From Quadrisphaera sp. (GTDB lineage Bacteria; Actinomycetota; Actinomycetes; Actinomycetales; Quadrisphaeraceae): a stretch of DNA of 10,565 bases. The position numbers were made by a program, and so were the translations under genes. The notes under the pieces are model-generated. The model was given only the letters and a program-made list of their open reading frames with translations, was not told the DNA's origin and did no database searches. Below are positions 1 to 6,581 of this stretch, one piece after another. Where the stretch lies: positions 1 through 10,565 of the forward strand of contig JARIBR010000100.1 of NCBI GenBank assembly GCA_029258695.1. The letters run 5' to 3'. Position 1 is the stretch's first letter. The number at the start of each line of letters is the position of its first letter.

Positions 1-117
1 TCGGGCGGTGCGGCGGCCAGCAGGGCTGCGGCGCCGCGGGGTGGCCGCTCAGGCGACGCCGACGCGTCCACCGACGCAGCGGAGGTCACCACCCCGTACG
101 ACTCCGACGCCACCTGA
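1..117 (+). CDS. C-terminal tail of a + strand protein, possibly TatB (partial)
   Basis: Frame 1 is open from the window edge to a TGA at 115-117 and gives 38 residues rich in Ala, Gly, Arg, Ser and Asp, ending in PYDSDAT. No folded domain is visible, so the identity rests on context and style. In many actinobacteria tatB, for a subunit of the twin-arginine protein translocase, lies next to the mrp, DUF1003 and mgtE-like genes, and TatB proteins carry long low-complexity cytoplasmic tails. The stop lies 22 bases before the next gene, which has its own promoter-like hexamer. TatB is an inference; any protein with a disordered tail would fit the residues. Confidence 0.45.
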   Translation, partial: SGGAAASRAAAPRGGRSGDADASTDAAEVTTPYDSDAT

Positions 118-127
118 TCACCTCCTC

Positions 128-133
128 TAGGGT
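128..133 (+). promoter_or_regulatory. Leaderless -10 element (TAGGGT) of the PemK/MazF-like gene
   Basis: TAGGGT fits the TANNNT -10 consensus and is followed by six bases (gacgtc) and then the GTG at 140. Transcription starting seven bases after the hexamer would begin on the start codon. No convincing -35 is seen. The same spacing recurs at four other genes in this window. A weak AGGGTGA purine run at 129-135 could instead act as a ribosome site if the transcript begins further upstream. Confidence 0.6.
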
Positions 134-139
134 GACGTC

Positions 140-790
140 GTGGCCACGGGGTGGAGGCGGTGGGGGCGGCGTCTGCTGACGGTGGCGTCGAGCGAGGTCC
201 CTCGGCTGGTGGCCCGGGCGGTGGATGCGCGCCGGGGCGGTCGAGAGGCCGCGGCGGACCCGCGAGCGGTGGACCGCACCGTCATCCGGGTGGACCGCAC
301 CACGCCCGGTGGACCGGTGGGTCGTGGTCGCCACACCGACCGGCGCCGACCGGGCGGGCAGCGCCCGGGGGAGTCCTCGCCGGCCGGCCGGGGACGCCCT
401 CCTCGCCTGCGCTCCTCCGCTGAGGCGTCCCGCGAGATCTCCTACGCCCCGGACCTGGACGGCGACGCCGACCCCGGAGAGGTCGTGTGGACGTGGGTGG
501 CCTACGAGGAGGACCCGACGCGCGGCAAGGACCGCCCGGTGCTGGTGGTGGGCCGCGAGGGACCTGACGTGCTCGCCCTCATGCTCTCCTCGAGGAACCA
601 CGACGGCGACGAGGGCTGGGCGGCCCTCGGGCCCGGGGCGTGGGACCGCGAGCACCGCTCCTCGTGGGTGCGGCTGGACCGCGTGCTGGTCGTCGAGGAC
701 GGCGACGTGCGCCGGGAGGGCTCCGTCCTGGCCCGGGACCGCTTCGACGCGGTGGCGCGCCGGCTGCGTGACGAGCACGGCTGGAGATGA
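140..790 (+). CDS. PemK/MazF-family toxin-like protein, solitary
   Basis: The 216-residue protein has two parts. Residues 1 to about 95 are a disordered Arg/Gly/Pro-rich extension. Residues about 99-216 match the PemK/MazF fold: PGEVVWTWV (112-120) corresponds to the first strand with its Gly and aromatic residues, KDRPVLVVGR (130-139) to the conserved Arg-Pro strand, LMLSSRNHD (148-155) to the next strand, and SSWVRLDRVLVV (174-185) to the later strand pair. Known members are ribosome-dependent or independent mRNA endoribonucleases paired with an antitoxin. No antitoxin ORF lies beside it: the upstream gene ends 22 bases away and the next gene is convergent. Some actinobacterial PemK-like proteins of this form appear to be housekeeping genes, so active toxicity is not assured. 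GTG at 140 is chosen because of the -10 element six bases upstream. Confidence 0.8.
   Translation: MATGWRRWGRRLLTVASSEVPRLVARAVDARRGGREAAADPRAVDRTVIRVDRTTPGGPVGRGRHTDRRRPGGQRPGESSPAGRGRPPRLRSSAEASREISYAPDLDGDADPGEVVWTWVAYEEDPTRGKDRPVLVVGREGPDVLALMLSSRNHDGDEGWAALGPGAWDREHRSSWVRLDRVLVVEDGDVRREGSVLARDRFDAVARRLRDEHGWR
268..301 (+). repeat. Short direct repeat in the PemK-like N-terminal linker
   Basis: The 13-mer GGTGGACCGCACC occurs at 268-280 and again at 289-301, 21 bases apart, so it repeats in frame as VDRT..VDRT. A partial third copy (GGTGGACCG) starts at 308. It lies in the disordered extension, and in-frame slippage is the simplest origin. Confidence 0.6.
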
Positions 791-799
791 CGCACGACG

Positions 800-831
800 C
801 CCGGCGGGTGACCGGCGCGGTCCCCGCCGGG
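800..831. terminator. Hairpin between convergent PemK-like and mrp genes
   Basis: The outer stem CCCGGCGG (800-807) pairs with CCGCCGGG (824-831). An inner stem GACCG (810-814) pairs with CGGTC (818-822) around a three-base loop, for 13 pairs with a small internal loop. It lies 10 bases after the + strand stop and 39 bases before the minus-strand stop. There is no T tract on either strand, as is common for GC-rich actinobacterial terminators. Confidence 0.55.
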
Positions 832-843
832 TGACCGGCGCGG
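803..843. repeat. Two-copy tandem repeat overlapping the terminator hairpin
   Basis: The 15-mer GGGTGACCGGCGCGG occurs at 806-820 and 829-843, 23 bases apart; extending it three bases leftwards gives 17 of 18 matches (803-820 and 826-843). The second copy could let the hairpin fold in another register. The whole 79-base gap from 791 to 869 holds nothing else recognisable. Confidence 0.6.
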
Positions 844-869
844 CGCGCAGGGAACCTCGGGCGTCTCCC

Positions 870-2009
870 TCAGCGCACCGAGACCTGCAGGGAGCGGCCG
901 GCGAGCCCCCGGGGCCTGCGGCCGAGGCGCTCCGCGAGCGCTGTGAGGGCCACCGCCGCGGGGGAGCCTGGGGCGCTGAGCACCACGGGCAGGCCGTCGT
1001 CGCCGCCCTCGCGCAGCGCCGGGTCCAGCGGCACCTGCGCGAGAAGCTCGACCGCGTCGTCGTCGGTGGTCAGCGCCGCGGCGACGCTCGCCCCGCCGCC
1101 GGAGCCGAAGACCTCGAGCCGGGAGCCGTCCGGCTGGGTGAGCCAGGCCATGTTCTCCACCACCCCCAGGACGGGCGAGCCGGTGCGCCGGGCGAGCGAT
1201 CCGGCCCTCACCGCCACGTCCGCGGCGGCCGGCTGCGGGGTGGTGACCACGAGCAGCCCTGCGCCGGGCAGCAGCTGGGCGAGCGAGATGGGGATGTCCC
1301 CCGTGCCCGGGGGCAGGTCCAGGAGCAGCACGTCGAGGTCGCCGAAGTGCACGTCGGTGAGGAACTGCTCCAGCGCGCGGTGCAGCAGCGGACCGCGGTG
1401 CAGCACGGGCTGGCCGGGCGGGGCGAACATGCCCATCGAGACCACCTTCACGCCGTGCGCCACGGGCGGGATGATCATGTCGTCGAGCTTGACGGGGGCG
1501 TGGGTGACGCCGATCATCCCCGGCACCGAGAACCCGTGGACGTCCGCGTCGACGACCCCGACGGACAGCCCGGCGGCGGCCATCGCGACGGCGAGGTTGA
1601 CCGTGACGGTCGACTTGCCGACCCCGCCCTTGCCGGACGCCACCGCGATGACCCTGGTCAGGGAGCCCTTCGCGGCGAACGGGATGGTCTTCTCCGCCCG
1701 GCCGCCGCGCAGCGTGAGCCGCAGCGCCGCGCGCTGCTCGGCGTCCATCACGTCGAGGGGCACGTCGACGTCGACCACGCCGGCGAGGGGCAGGACCGCG
1801 GCGCGCACCGACTCCGTCAGGGTGCCGCGCAGCGGGCAGGCGGACGTGGTGAGCAGGACCGTGACGGTCACCCGCGCGCCGTGCTCGCCGGTCTCGACGT
1901 CGATCGCACCGACCATGCCCAGCTCGGTGAGCGGGCGGCGGATCTCGGGGTCCAGCACCCCGGCCAGGGCGCCTCGGACGGCGGTCTCGGTGACGGGGGG
2001 AACCTGCAC
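870..2009 (-). CDS. mrp: Mrp/NBP35-family P-loop ATPase (Fe-S cluster carrier type)
   Basis: The 379-residue protein has the two-domain Mrp layout: an N-terminal DUF59/MIP18-like domain (about 4-90, with TTSACPL at 54-60) and a P-loop NTPase domain (about 117-365). The deviant Walker A SGKGGVGKST is at 125-134, the switch DADVHG at 154-159 and DLPPGTGD at 231-238. Homologues carry or transfer iron-sulfur clusters to apoproteins in the cytoplasm. The CxxC pair that bridges a cluster in ApbC and NBP35 should follow VVENM (283-287), but here the stretch reads AWLTQPDGSRLEVFG with no cysteine, as in other actinobacterial Mrp proteins, so cluster carrying by the classic mechanism is uncertain. The GTG at 2009 is preceded by TAGCCT with a six-base gap, and that TAG closes the frame just upstream, which supports this start. 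Confidence 0.92.
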   Translation of the reverse strand: MQVPPVTETAVRGALAGVLDPEIRRPLTELGMVGAIDVETGEHGARVTVTVLLTTSACPLRGTLTESVRAAVLPLAGVVDVDVPLDVMDAEQRAALRLTLRGGRAEKTIPFAAKGSLTRVIAVASGKGGVGKSTVTVNLAVAMAAAGLSVGVVDADVHGFSVPGMIGVTHAPVKLDDMIIPPVAHGVKVVSMGMFAPPGQPVLHRGPLLHRALEQFLTDVHFGDLDVLLLDLPPGTGDIPISLAQLLPGAGLLVVTTPQPAAADVAVRAGSLARRTGSPVLGVVENMAWLTQPDGSRLEVFGSGGGASVAAALTTDDDAVELLAQVPLDPALREGGDDGLPVVLSAPGSPAAVALTALAERLGRRPRGLAGRSLQVSVR

Positions 2010-2015
2010 CCCCCC

Positions 2016-2021
2016 AGGCTA
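2016..2021 (-). promoter_or_regulatory. Leaderless -10 element (TAGCCT) of mrp
   Basis: On the minus strand TAGCCT is followed by six G residues and then the GTG start at 2009-2007. It therefore matches TANNNT-N6-start exactly. The G run touches the start codon, too close to serve as a normal ribosome site, which favours leaderless translation. It gives mrp a promoter separate from the GspE/PilB gene that ends 77 bases upstream. Confidence 0.65.
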
Positions 2022-2086
2022 CGGACGCCGTGGAGGTGTGCGCACCGACGGCGACCGGGCGGCGACCGGAGGGGGGCCCTCTCGCC

Positions 2087-3871
2087 TCACGTCACCCGCA
2101 GCGCCTCCTCGAAGGTGGTCTGCCCGCGCAGGGCCTTGGCGATCGCCGACCCGCGGAGGCTGACCATCCCCTGGCGCTGCGCCACCTCGGCGATGGCGGT
2201 CTCGGAGGCGTCGTGCATGAGGGCGGCGCGCATCTCCGCGTCCACGGTGAGCACCTCGTAGACCGCGGTGCGCCCGCGGTAGCCGGTCTGGCCGCAGTCG
2301 GGGCAGCCCGTGCCCCGCACCGGGGTGGCCCCGCGCAGGTCATCGGCGGTGAGCTCGAGGGGGACGAGCACGTCGTCGTCGGGCACGTAGGGCGCGGCGC
2401 ACGTGGTGCAGGGGCGGCGGACCAGGCGCTGCGCCACGGACGCCGTCAGCGACGACGCGACGAGGAAGGGCTGGGCGCCCATGTCGACGAGGCGCGTGAG
2501 GGCTGCCACCGCGGAGTTCGTGTGCAGGGTGGTGAGCACGAGGTGCCCGGTCAGCGAGGCCTTCAGGGCCAGCTCGGCGGTCTCGGTGTCGCGCACCTCC
2601 CCGACGAGGACGATGTCCGGGTCCTGGCGCAGGATGGAGCGCAGCCCCGCCTGGAAGGTCATGCCGGCGCGCACGTTCACCTGGACCTGGGTGATGCCCG
2701 GGAGCTGGACCTCGACGGGGTCCTCGAGGGTGACGATGTTCTTCTCCGGGGTGAGGATCTTCGCCAGCGCGGAGTACAGCGTGTTCGTCTTGCCGGACCC
2801 GGTGGGCCCGGTGATGAGGACCAGCCCCTGGGGCACGGACAGCGCCCGGGTGAAGGCCGTGAGCTGTGGGGGGTCGAAGCCGAGGGTCTCCAGGGGGGCG
2901 ACGTCCTCGCCGCGGGAGAGCAGCCGGATGACGACCTTCTCGCCGTGCAGGGCCGGGAGCGTGGAGACGCGGCAGTCGATGGCGACGCCGTCGACGCTGA
3001 TCCGGGCCCGCCCGTCCTGGGGCACGCGGCGCTCGGCGATGTCCAGACCGGACATGATCTTCAGGCGGGAGACGACCGTGCCGGCGGCCCGGCGCGAGGT
3101 GGTCATGACGTCGCGCAGCACGCCGTCGATGCGGTAGCGCACCCGCAGCTCGGTGCGCTGGGTCTCGACGTGGATGTCGGAGGCCCGCAGCTTCACCGCG
3201 TCGGCGAGCATCTTGGTGACCAGCCGGACGATGGGCGTCGACTCGTCGTCCGCCGCCTCGTCGCCCGCCTCGACGGCGCGGGGGTCGGCGACGCCGTCGA
3301 ACAGGTCGTCGTCGTCGACGATCGTGGAGACGCTGGCGCCGCCGGACCCCCCTCCGCCCAGGCTCCAGGCACGGGCCAGCTGGTCCCGGATGGCCGAGGC
3401 GGTGGCGACCTTGACGAGGAGGCCGGGCGCGCCGGTGTGCAGCTTGACGTCGTCGAGCGCGATGACGTTGGTGGGGTCGGCCGTGGCGATGACCAGCCCG
3501 GACGCGTTGCGGTCGAGCACGAGGATGCGGGCGCGCTCGGCGACCGCCTGGGGGAGCAGGCGGACCGCGTCCGGGGCCGGCTGGAAGTGTGAGAGGTCGA
3601 CGGTCTCCAGGCCGAGCTGGCTGGCGAGCGCCCGGGCGATGGCGCGCTCGTCGGTCAGGCCGAGGTCGACGAGGAGCTCGCCGAGGCGCTTGCGCGGGCC
3701 GGTGGCGGCGCGCTGCTGCTTCAGGGCGTCCACCAGCTGCTCGTCGGTGATGACCCCCGCGGCGACCAGCACGTCGCCGAGACGGCGTCGTTGGAGCGAG
3801 CGCAGCGAGGTCGCGCCGGAGGTCCCCGCGCCCCCGCGGGTGGCCGGGGGCGTCAGCGTTGATCGGTCCAT
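2087..3871 (-). CDS. GspE/PulE/PilB-family assembly ATPase
   Basis: The 594-residue protein has the family's full architecture. An N-terminal MshEN-type region (about 28-168; RRRLGDVLVAAG, then LVDLGLTDERAIARAL) is followed by an acidic Gly/Ser linker (170-210), an N2 domain (about 212-345) and the motor domain. Walker A is GPTGSGKT (355-362), the Asp box TLEDPVE (381-387), Walker B ILRQDPDIVLVGEVRD (413-428) and the His box TGHLVLTTLHTN (441-452). Cys 488, 491, 523 and 526 form the two CxxC pairs of the metal-binding C-terminal domain. Such hexamers power type IV pilus or type II secretion assembly from the cytoplasmic face. No platform protein, pilin or retraction ATPase is nearby, so its partners must be elsewhere. 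ATG at 3871 is used; no good ribosome site or TANNNT lies in the 36-base gap, which suggests cotranscription with the DUF1003 gene. Confidence 0.93.
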   Translation of the reverse strand: MDRSTLTPPATRGGAGTSGATSLRSLQRRRLGDVLVAAGVITDEQLVDALKQQRAATGPRKRLGELLVDLGLTDERAIARALASQLGLETVDLSHFQPAPDAVRLLPQAVAERARILVLDRNASGLVIATADPTNVIALDDVKLHTGAPGLLVKVATASAIRDQLARAWSLGGGGSGGASVSTIVDDDDLFDGVADPRAVEAGDEAADDESTPIVRLVTKMLADAVKLRASDIHVETQRTELRVRYRIDGVLRDVMTTSRRAAGTVVSRLKIMSGLDIAERRVPQDGRARISVDGVAIDCRVSTLPALHGEKVVIRLLSRGEDVAPLETLGFDPPQLTAFTRALSVPQGLVLITGPTGSGKTNTLYSALAKILTPEKNIVTLEDPVEVQLPGITQVQVNVRAGMTFQAGLRSILRQDPDIVLVGEVRDTETAELALKASLTGHLVLTTLHTNSAVAALTRLVDMGAQPFLVASSLTASVAQRLVRRPCTTCAAPYVPDDDVLVPLELTADDLRGATPVRGTGCPDCGQTGYRGRTAVYEVLTVDAEMRAALMHDASETAIAEVAQRQGMVSLRGSAIAKALRGQTTFEEALRVT

Positions 3872-3907
3872 GAGGGGTTCATCGGCAGATCACCCGTCCG
3901 GGTTCAG

Positions 3908-4546
3908 TCAGTCGCTCGACCTGGTGACCCGGTCATCAGGGGTGCCGGTGCCTGCCCCGCCACCGGCACCGGCGTCGTCGAGCCGCGCCTGCGTCTCGCG
4001 CTCCGCGGCGCGCTCGTCGGCCGCGCGGTCCTCGGCCTCCCGCTCGGCCTCGGCGCGCTCGTCGGCGGCGCGGTCCAGCTCGCTGAGCAGCGACCGGAGC
4101 TCCCCGCGCACGAAGTCGCGGGTCGCCACCTCGCCCAGGGCGATGCGCAGCGCCGCGACCTCGCGGGCCAGGTACTCGGTGTCGGCGAGGTTGCGCTCGG
4201 CGCGCACCCGGTCCTGCTCGAGGGAGACGCGGTCGCGGTCGTCCTGGCGGTTCTGCGCGAGGAGGATCAACGGCGCCGCGTAGGAGGCCTGCAGGGAGAG
4301 GATCAGCGTGAGCAGCGTGTAGTTCAGGGCCCGGGGGTCGAACTGGGCGCCCTCCGGGGCGAAGGTGTTCCACACCAGCCACACGAGGACGAACAGCGTC
4401 ATGTACAGCAGGAAGCGCGGGGTGCCCATGAAGCGGGCGAAGCCCTCGGACAGGCGCCCGAAGCTCTCCGGGTCCACGCGGGTGCGCGGCAGGAACCGCC
4501 GCCGAGCCGCCAGCGGCGTGTCCAGGTCGCCGCGGCGCTCAGCCAC
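3908..4546 (-). CDS. DUF1003 membrane protein
   Basis: The 212-residue protein has two predicted membrane segments, about 44-63 (FLLYMTLFVLVWLVW core) and 75-97. The stretch FDP (69-71) then LSLQASYAAPLILLAQNRQ (83-101) is the DUF1003 signature. A charged helix follows (about 104-190), rich in Arg, Glu and Ala and likely a cytoplasmic coiled coil, with a Gly-rich end. The biochemical role of DUF1003 is not established. The GTG start at 4546 overlaps the stop of the upstream MgtE-like gene in an eight-base GTGGCTGA, so translation is almost surely coupled, and a purine run (cGAGGG) lies about eight bases upstream. The pairing implies that the two proteins act together, DUF1003 supplying the membrane part its neighbour lacks. 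Confidence 0.9.
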   Translation of the reverse strand: MAERRGDLDTPLAARRRFLPRTRVDPESFGRLSEGFARFMGTPRFLLYMTLFVLVWLVWNTFAPEGAQFDPRALNYTLLTLILSLQASYAAPLILLAQNRQDDRDRVSLEQDRVRAERNLADTEYLAREVAALRIALGEVATRDFVRGELRSLLSELDRAADERAEAEREAEDRAADERAAERETQARLDDAGAGGGAGTGTPDDRVTRSSD

Positions 4547-5900
4547 GGAGCGACCCTCGCGGGCTCGGGGCGGGCGCGACGACGGACGGTGCCGTGACGC
4601 CGTCCCGCTCGCGGCTGTCGGCCTCGCGCCAGTCGTCGGGCAGCAGGTGGGCGAGGACGTCGTCGACGGTGACCGCCCCGAGCAGCCGCCCGGCCTCGTC
4701 GACGACGGGGACCGAGACGAGGTCGTACGTGGCCAGGCGGCGGGTGACCGTCTCGAGCGGGGCGTCCGCGGGCAATGCCTCGACGTCCTTCTCGACCATG
4801 GTGCCGATCGCCTCGTGGGGCGGCTCGCGCAGCAGGCGCTGCAGGTGGACCATCCCCACGAGACGCCCCGTCGGGGTCTCGTGGGGCTGGCGGCAGACGA
4901 ACACCGCCGCGGCCAGCGAGGCGTGCAGCTCCTCGCGGCGCACGGTGGCCAGGGCCTGGGCGACGGTGGCCTCGGGGCCGAGGATCACCGGCTCGGTGGT
5001 CATCATCCCGCCCGCGGTGTTCCCGCCGTAGGCCAGCAGGCGCCTCACGTCGGCGGCCTCGTCGGGCTCCATGAGCACCAGGAGCTGCTCGCGCTGCTCC
5101 TCGCTCAGCTCCCCGAGGAGGTCCGCGGCGTCGTCGGGCTCCATCTCCTCGAGCACGTCGGCGGCGCGGTCGCGGCCCAGGGCGTTGAGGATCTCGACCT
5201 GGTCCTCGCCGGGGAGCTCCTGCAGCACGTCGGCGAGACGGTCGTCCGCGAGCTCCACGCCCACCTCGACGCGCCGGCGGGTCGACATCTCGTGGAGCGC
5301 GTCGGCGACGTCCGGGGGGCGCATGTCGGCGTAGGACGCGGCGAGCATCAAGGAGCCCTGCTCGCCGCGGGCGTCGAAGAGGTCGTCGACCTCGCGCACG
5401 TCCACCACCGCGGAGGTCCCGCGGCGCCGGCGCAGGCGGTTGCCGAGGGTGTGCGGGGTGACCTCGCGGACGAAGAGGCGGCTGACCTCCCAGTCGCCGT
5501 TGCGCTGGACCTCCAGGGCCACGTCCTCGACCGTCGCAGCGCTCGTGGTGCGCCCCGGAGGCGCCCCGTCGGTGGCCAGCGCGGCGGCCGGCACGGTCAC
5601 CGTGCGCTCGAGGAGGTCGCCCAGCGCCAGGACCTCGGTGGGGCGCTGGGTGAAGCGGCGCATGTTCAGCAGCCCCGTGGTGATGACCTGCCCGGCGCCC
5701 ATGGACGTGACCCGGGTCAGCGGGACGAAGACGCGGCGGCGACCCGGCACCTCCACGACGAGCCCGACCGCGCGCGGTCTCAGCGTCTCGCGCGGGATGA
5801 GCACCACGTCGCGCACGCGCCCCACCGGGTCGCCGAGGGGGTCGAAGACGTCCGAGCCCGCCAGCCGCCCGGCGTAGACGCGGGAGACGGTGGTCGGCAC
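4539..5900 (-). CDS. MgtE-like cytoplasmic protein (MgtE_N plus two CBS domains, no channel)
   Basis: The 453-residue protein contains an N-terminal PRC-barrel-like region (about 5-150), a helical MgtE_N region (about 191-295, with repeated acidic turns such as ELPGEDQVEIL and EMEPDDAADLL), YGGNTAGGMMTTEPV (291-305) leading into the first CBS domain (about 300-357), and a second CBS domain (about 366-420) that ends LLPDDW. In true MgtE Mg2+ channels these parts sense Mg2+ and a five-helix membrane domain follows; here only about 30 hydrophilic residues remain. It is therefore a soluble MgtE-sensor-like protein rather than a transporter, and the usual magnesium transporter label would mislead. 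It is first in a likely operon with the DUF1003 gene. The GTG at 5900 follows TATCCT by six bases, and a pyrimidine run occupies the ribosome-site position. Confidence 0.9.
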   Translation of the reverse strand: MPTTVSRVYAGRLAGSDVFDPLGDPVGRVRDVVLIPRETLRPRAVGLVVEVPGRRRVFVPLTRVTSMGAGQVITTGLLNMRRFTQRPTEVLALGDLLERTVTVPAAALATDGAPPGRTTSAATVEDVALEVQRNGDWEVSRLFVREVTPHTLGNRLRRRRGTSAVVDVREVDDLFDARGEQGSLMLAASYADMRPPDVADALHEMSTRRRVEVGVELADDRLADVLQELPGEDQVEILNALGRDRAADVLEEMEPDDAADLLGELSEEQREQLLVLMEPDEAADVRRLLAYGGNTAGGMMTTEPVILGPEATVAQALATVRREELHASLAAAVFVCRQPHETPTGRLVGMVHLQRLLREPPHEAIGTMVEKDVEALPADAPLETVTRRLATYDLVSVPVVDEAGRLLGAVTVDDVLAHLLPDDWREADSRERDGVTAPSVVAPAPSPRGSLRG

Positions 5901-5906
5901 GGGGGA

Positions 5907-5912
5907 AGGATA
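5907..5912 (-). promoter_or_regulatory. Leaderless -10 element (TATCCT) of the MgtE-like gene
   Basis: On the minus strand TATCCT, then six bases (tccccc), then the GTG at 5900-5898. The pyrimidine spacer has no ribosome site, so the leaderless reading is especially strong here. The element shares a 77-base divergent region (5901-5977) with the dps promoter. An Mg2+ riboswitch leader cannot fit. Confidence 0.65.
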
Positions 5913-5965
5913 GTGGGCACGCTCGCCGGCGGGCGGCCGTGATGGTGCGATCGCCTCGGCCTGGT

Positions 5966-5971
5966 TACCGT
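5966..5971 (+). promoter_or_regulatory. Leaderless -10 element (TACCGT) of dps
   Basis: TACCGT matches TANNNT and is followed by six bases (ggagcc) and the ATG at 5978. GGAG lies only two bases from the ATG, too close for normal ribosome pairing. This spacing helps choose the ATG at 5978 over an in-frame GTG at 5939. No clear -35 is seen. Confidence 0.6.
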
Positions 5972-5977
5972 GGAGCC

Positions 5978-6580
5978 ATGAGCACAGACACCTCAGCCCC
6001 GACCGCGTCGACCGGCGGGGGCGGCAGCTACGGCGTCCCCGGCATGTCCGTCGAGGACAGCACCACCGTCGCGACGATCCTCCAGGACCGTCTCCACGCC
6101 CTCAACGACCTGGCGCTGACCCTCAAGCACGTCCACTGGAACGTCGTCGGCACCCACTTCATCGGCATCCACGAGATGCTCGACCCCCAGGTCAAGACGG
6201 TGCGCAAGATGGTCGACACGGTCGCCGAGCGCATCGCGACCCTCGGGCAGAGCCCCGTCGGCACCCCCGGGGCGCTCGTCGAGGCACGCAGCTGGGACGA
6301 CTACTCCATCGGGCGCGCCGGTGCCATCGAGCACCTGGGAGCCCTCGAGCTCGTCTACACCGGGGTCATCACCGACCACCGCACCGCCATCGAGGCCACC
6401 GACGCGCTGGACCCGATCACCAACGACATGCTCATCGGCCAGAGCACCGACCTCGAGCAGTTCCAGTGGTTCATCCGTGCCCACCTGGAGAACTCCGCCG
6501 GGGAGCTGTCCACCCGCGGCGCCGAGCACGAGAGCGACGCCGCGGAGCTGGCCGAGGCCGGCGAGGGCGAGTCCTCCTGA
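5978..6580 (+). CDS. dps: Dps-family ferritin-like DNA-protecting protein
   Basis: This 200-residue protein is a Dps: a four-helix subunit that assembles into a 12-mer shell, oxidises Fe2+ with peroxide and, in many cases, binds DNA. All intersubunit ferroxidase ligands are seen by comparison with E. coli Dps: His53 in HVHWN, His65 and Asp69 in GIHEMLD, Asp80 and Glu84 in VDTVAERIATLG. The N-terminal 27 residues are flexible and rich in Ser, Thr and Gly without Lys or Arg, and the C-terminal tail (180-200) is acidic; neither resembles the Lys-rich DNA-binding tail of E. coli Dps. The start at 5978 is chosen from the -10 spacing; the in-frame GTG at 5939 would add 13 residues across the promoter. 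A general stress protein gene begins one base after the stop, suggesting a stress operon. Confidence 0.93.
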   Translation: MSTDTSAPTASTGGGGSYGVPGMSVEDSTTVATILQDRLHALNDLALTLKHVHWNVVGTHFIGIHEMLDPQVKTVRKMVDTVAERIATLGQSPVGTPGALVEARSWDDYSIGRAGAIEHLGALELVYTGVITDHRTAIEATDALDPITNDMLIGQSTDLEQFQWFIRAHLENSAGELSTRGAEHESDAAELAEAGEGESS

Positions 6581-6581
6581 C

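Noticed and set aside
2050..2069. Short direct repeat GGCGACCGG twice between the GspE/PilB and mrp genes
   Set aside because: Nine bases, 11 apart, in GC-rich DNA is within what chance gives, and no hairpin or known operator is formed.
225..2261. A 678-codon + strand frame overlapping the PemK-like gene and antisense to mrp
   Set aside because: It crosses a terminator hairpin and two gene ends, has no recognisable motif, and mirrors codon periodicity of the real genes.
2030..5942. Long + strand frames antisense to the GspE/PilB, DUF1003 and MgtE-like genes
   Set aside because: The minus-strand proteins show clear catalytic and structural motifs; the + strand products are low-complexity with no motifs or ribosome sites.
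5901..5977. Possible Mg2+ riboswitch leader before the MgtE-like gene
   Set aside because: The -10 hexamer lies six bases from the GTG, leaving no transcribed leader, and the divergent gap is only 77 bases.
5939..5977. Upstream GTG start for dps adding 13 residues
   Set aside because: The extension would run through the TACCGT promoter element, and its Arg/Pro-rich residues do not resemble Dps N-termini.
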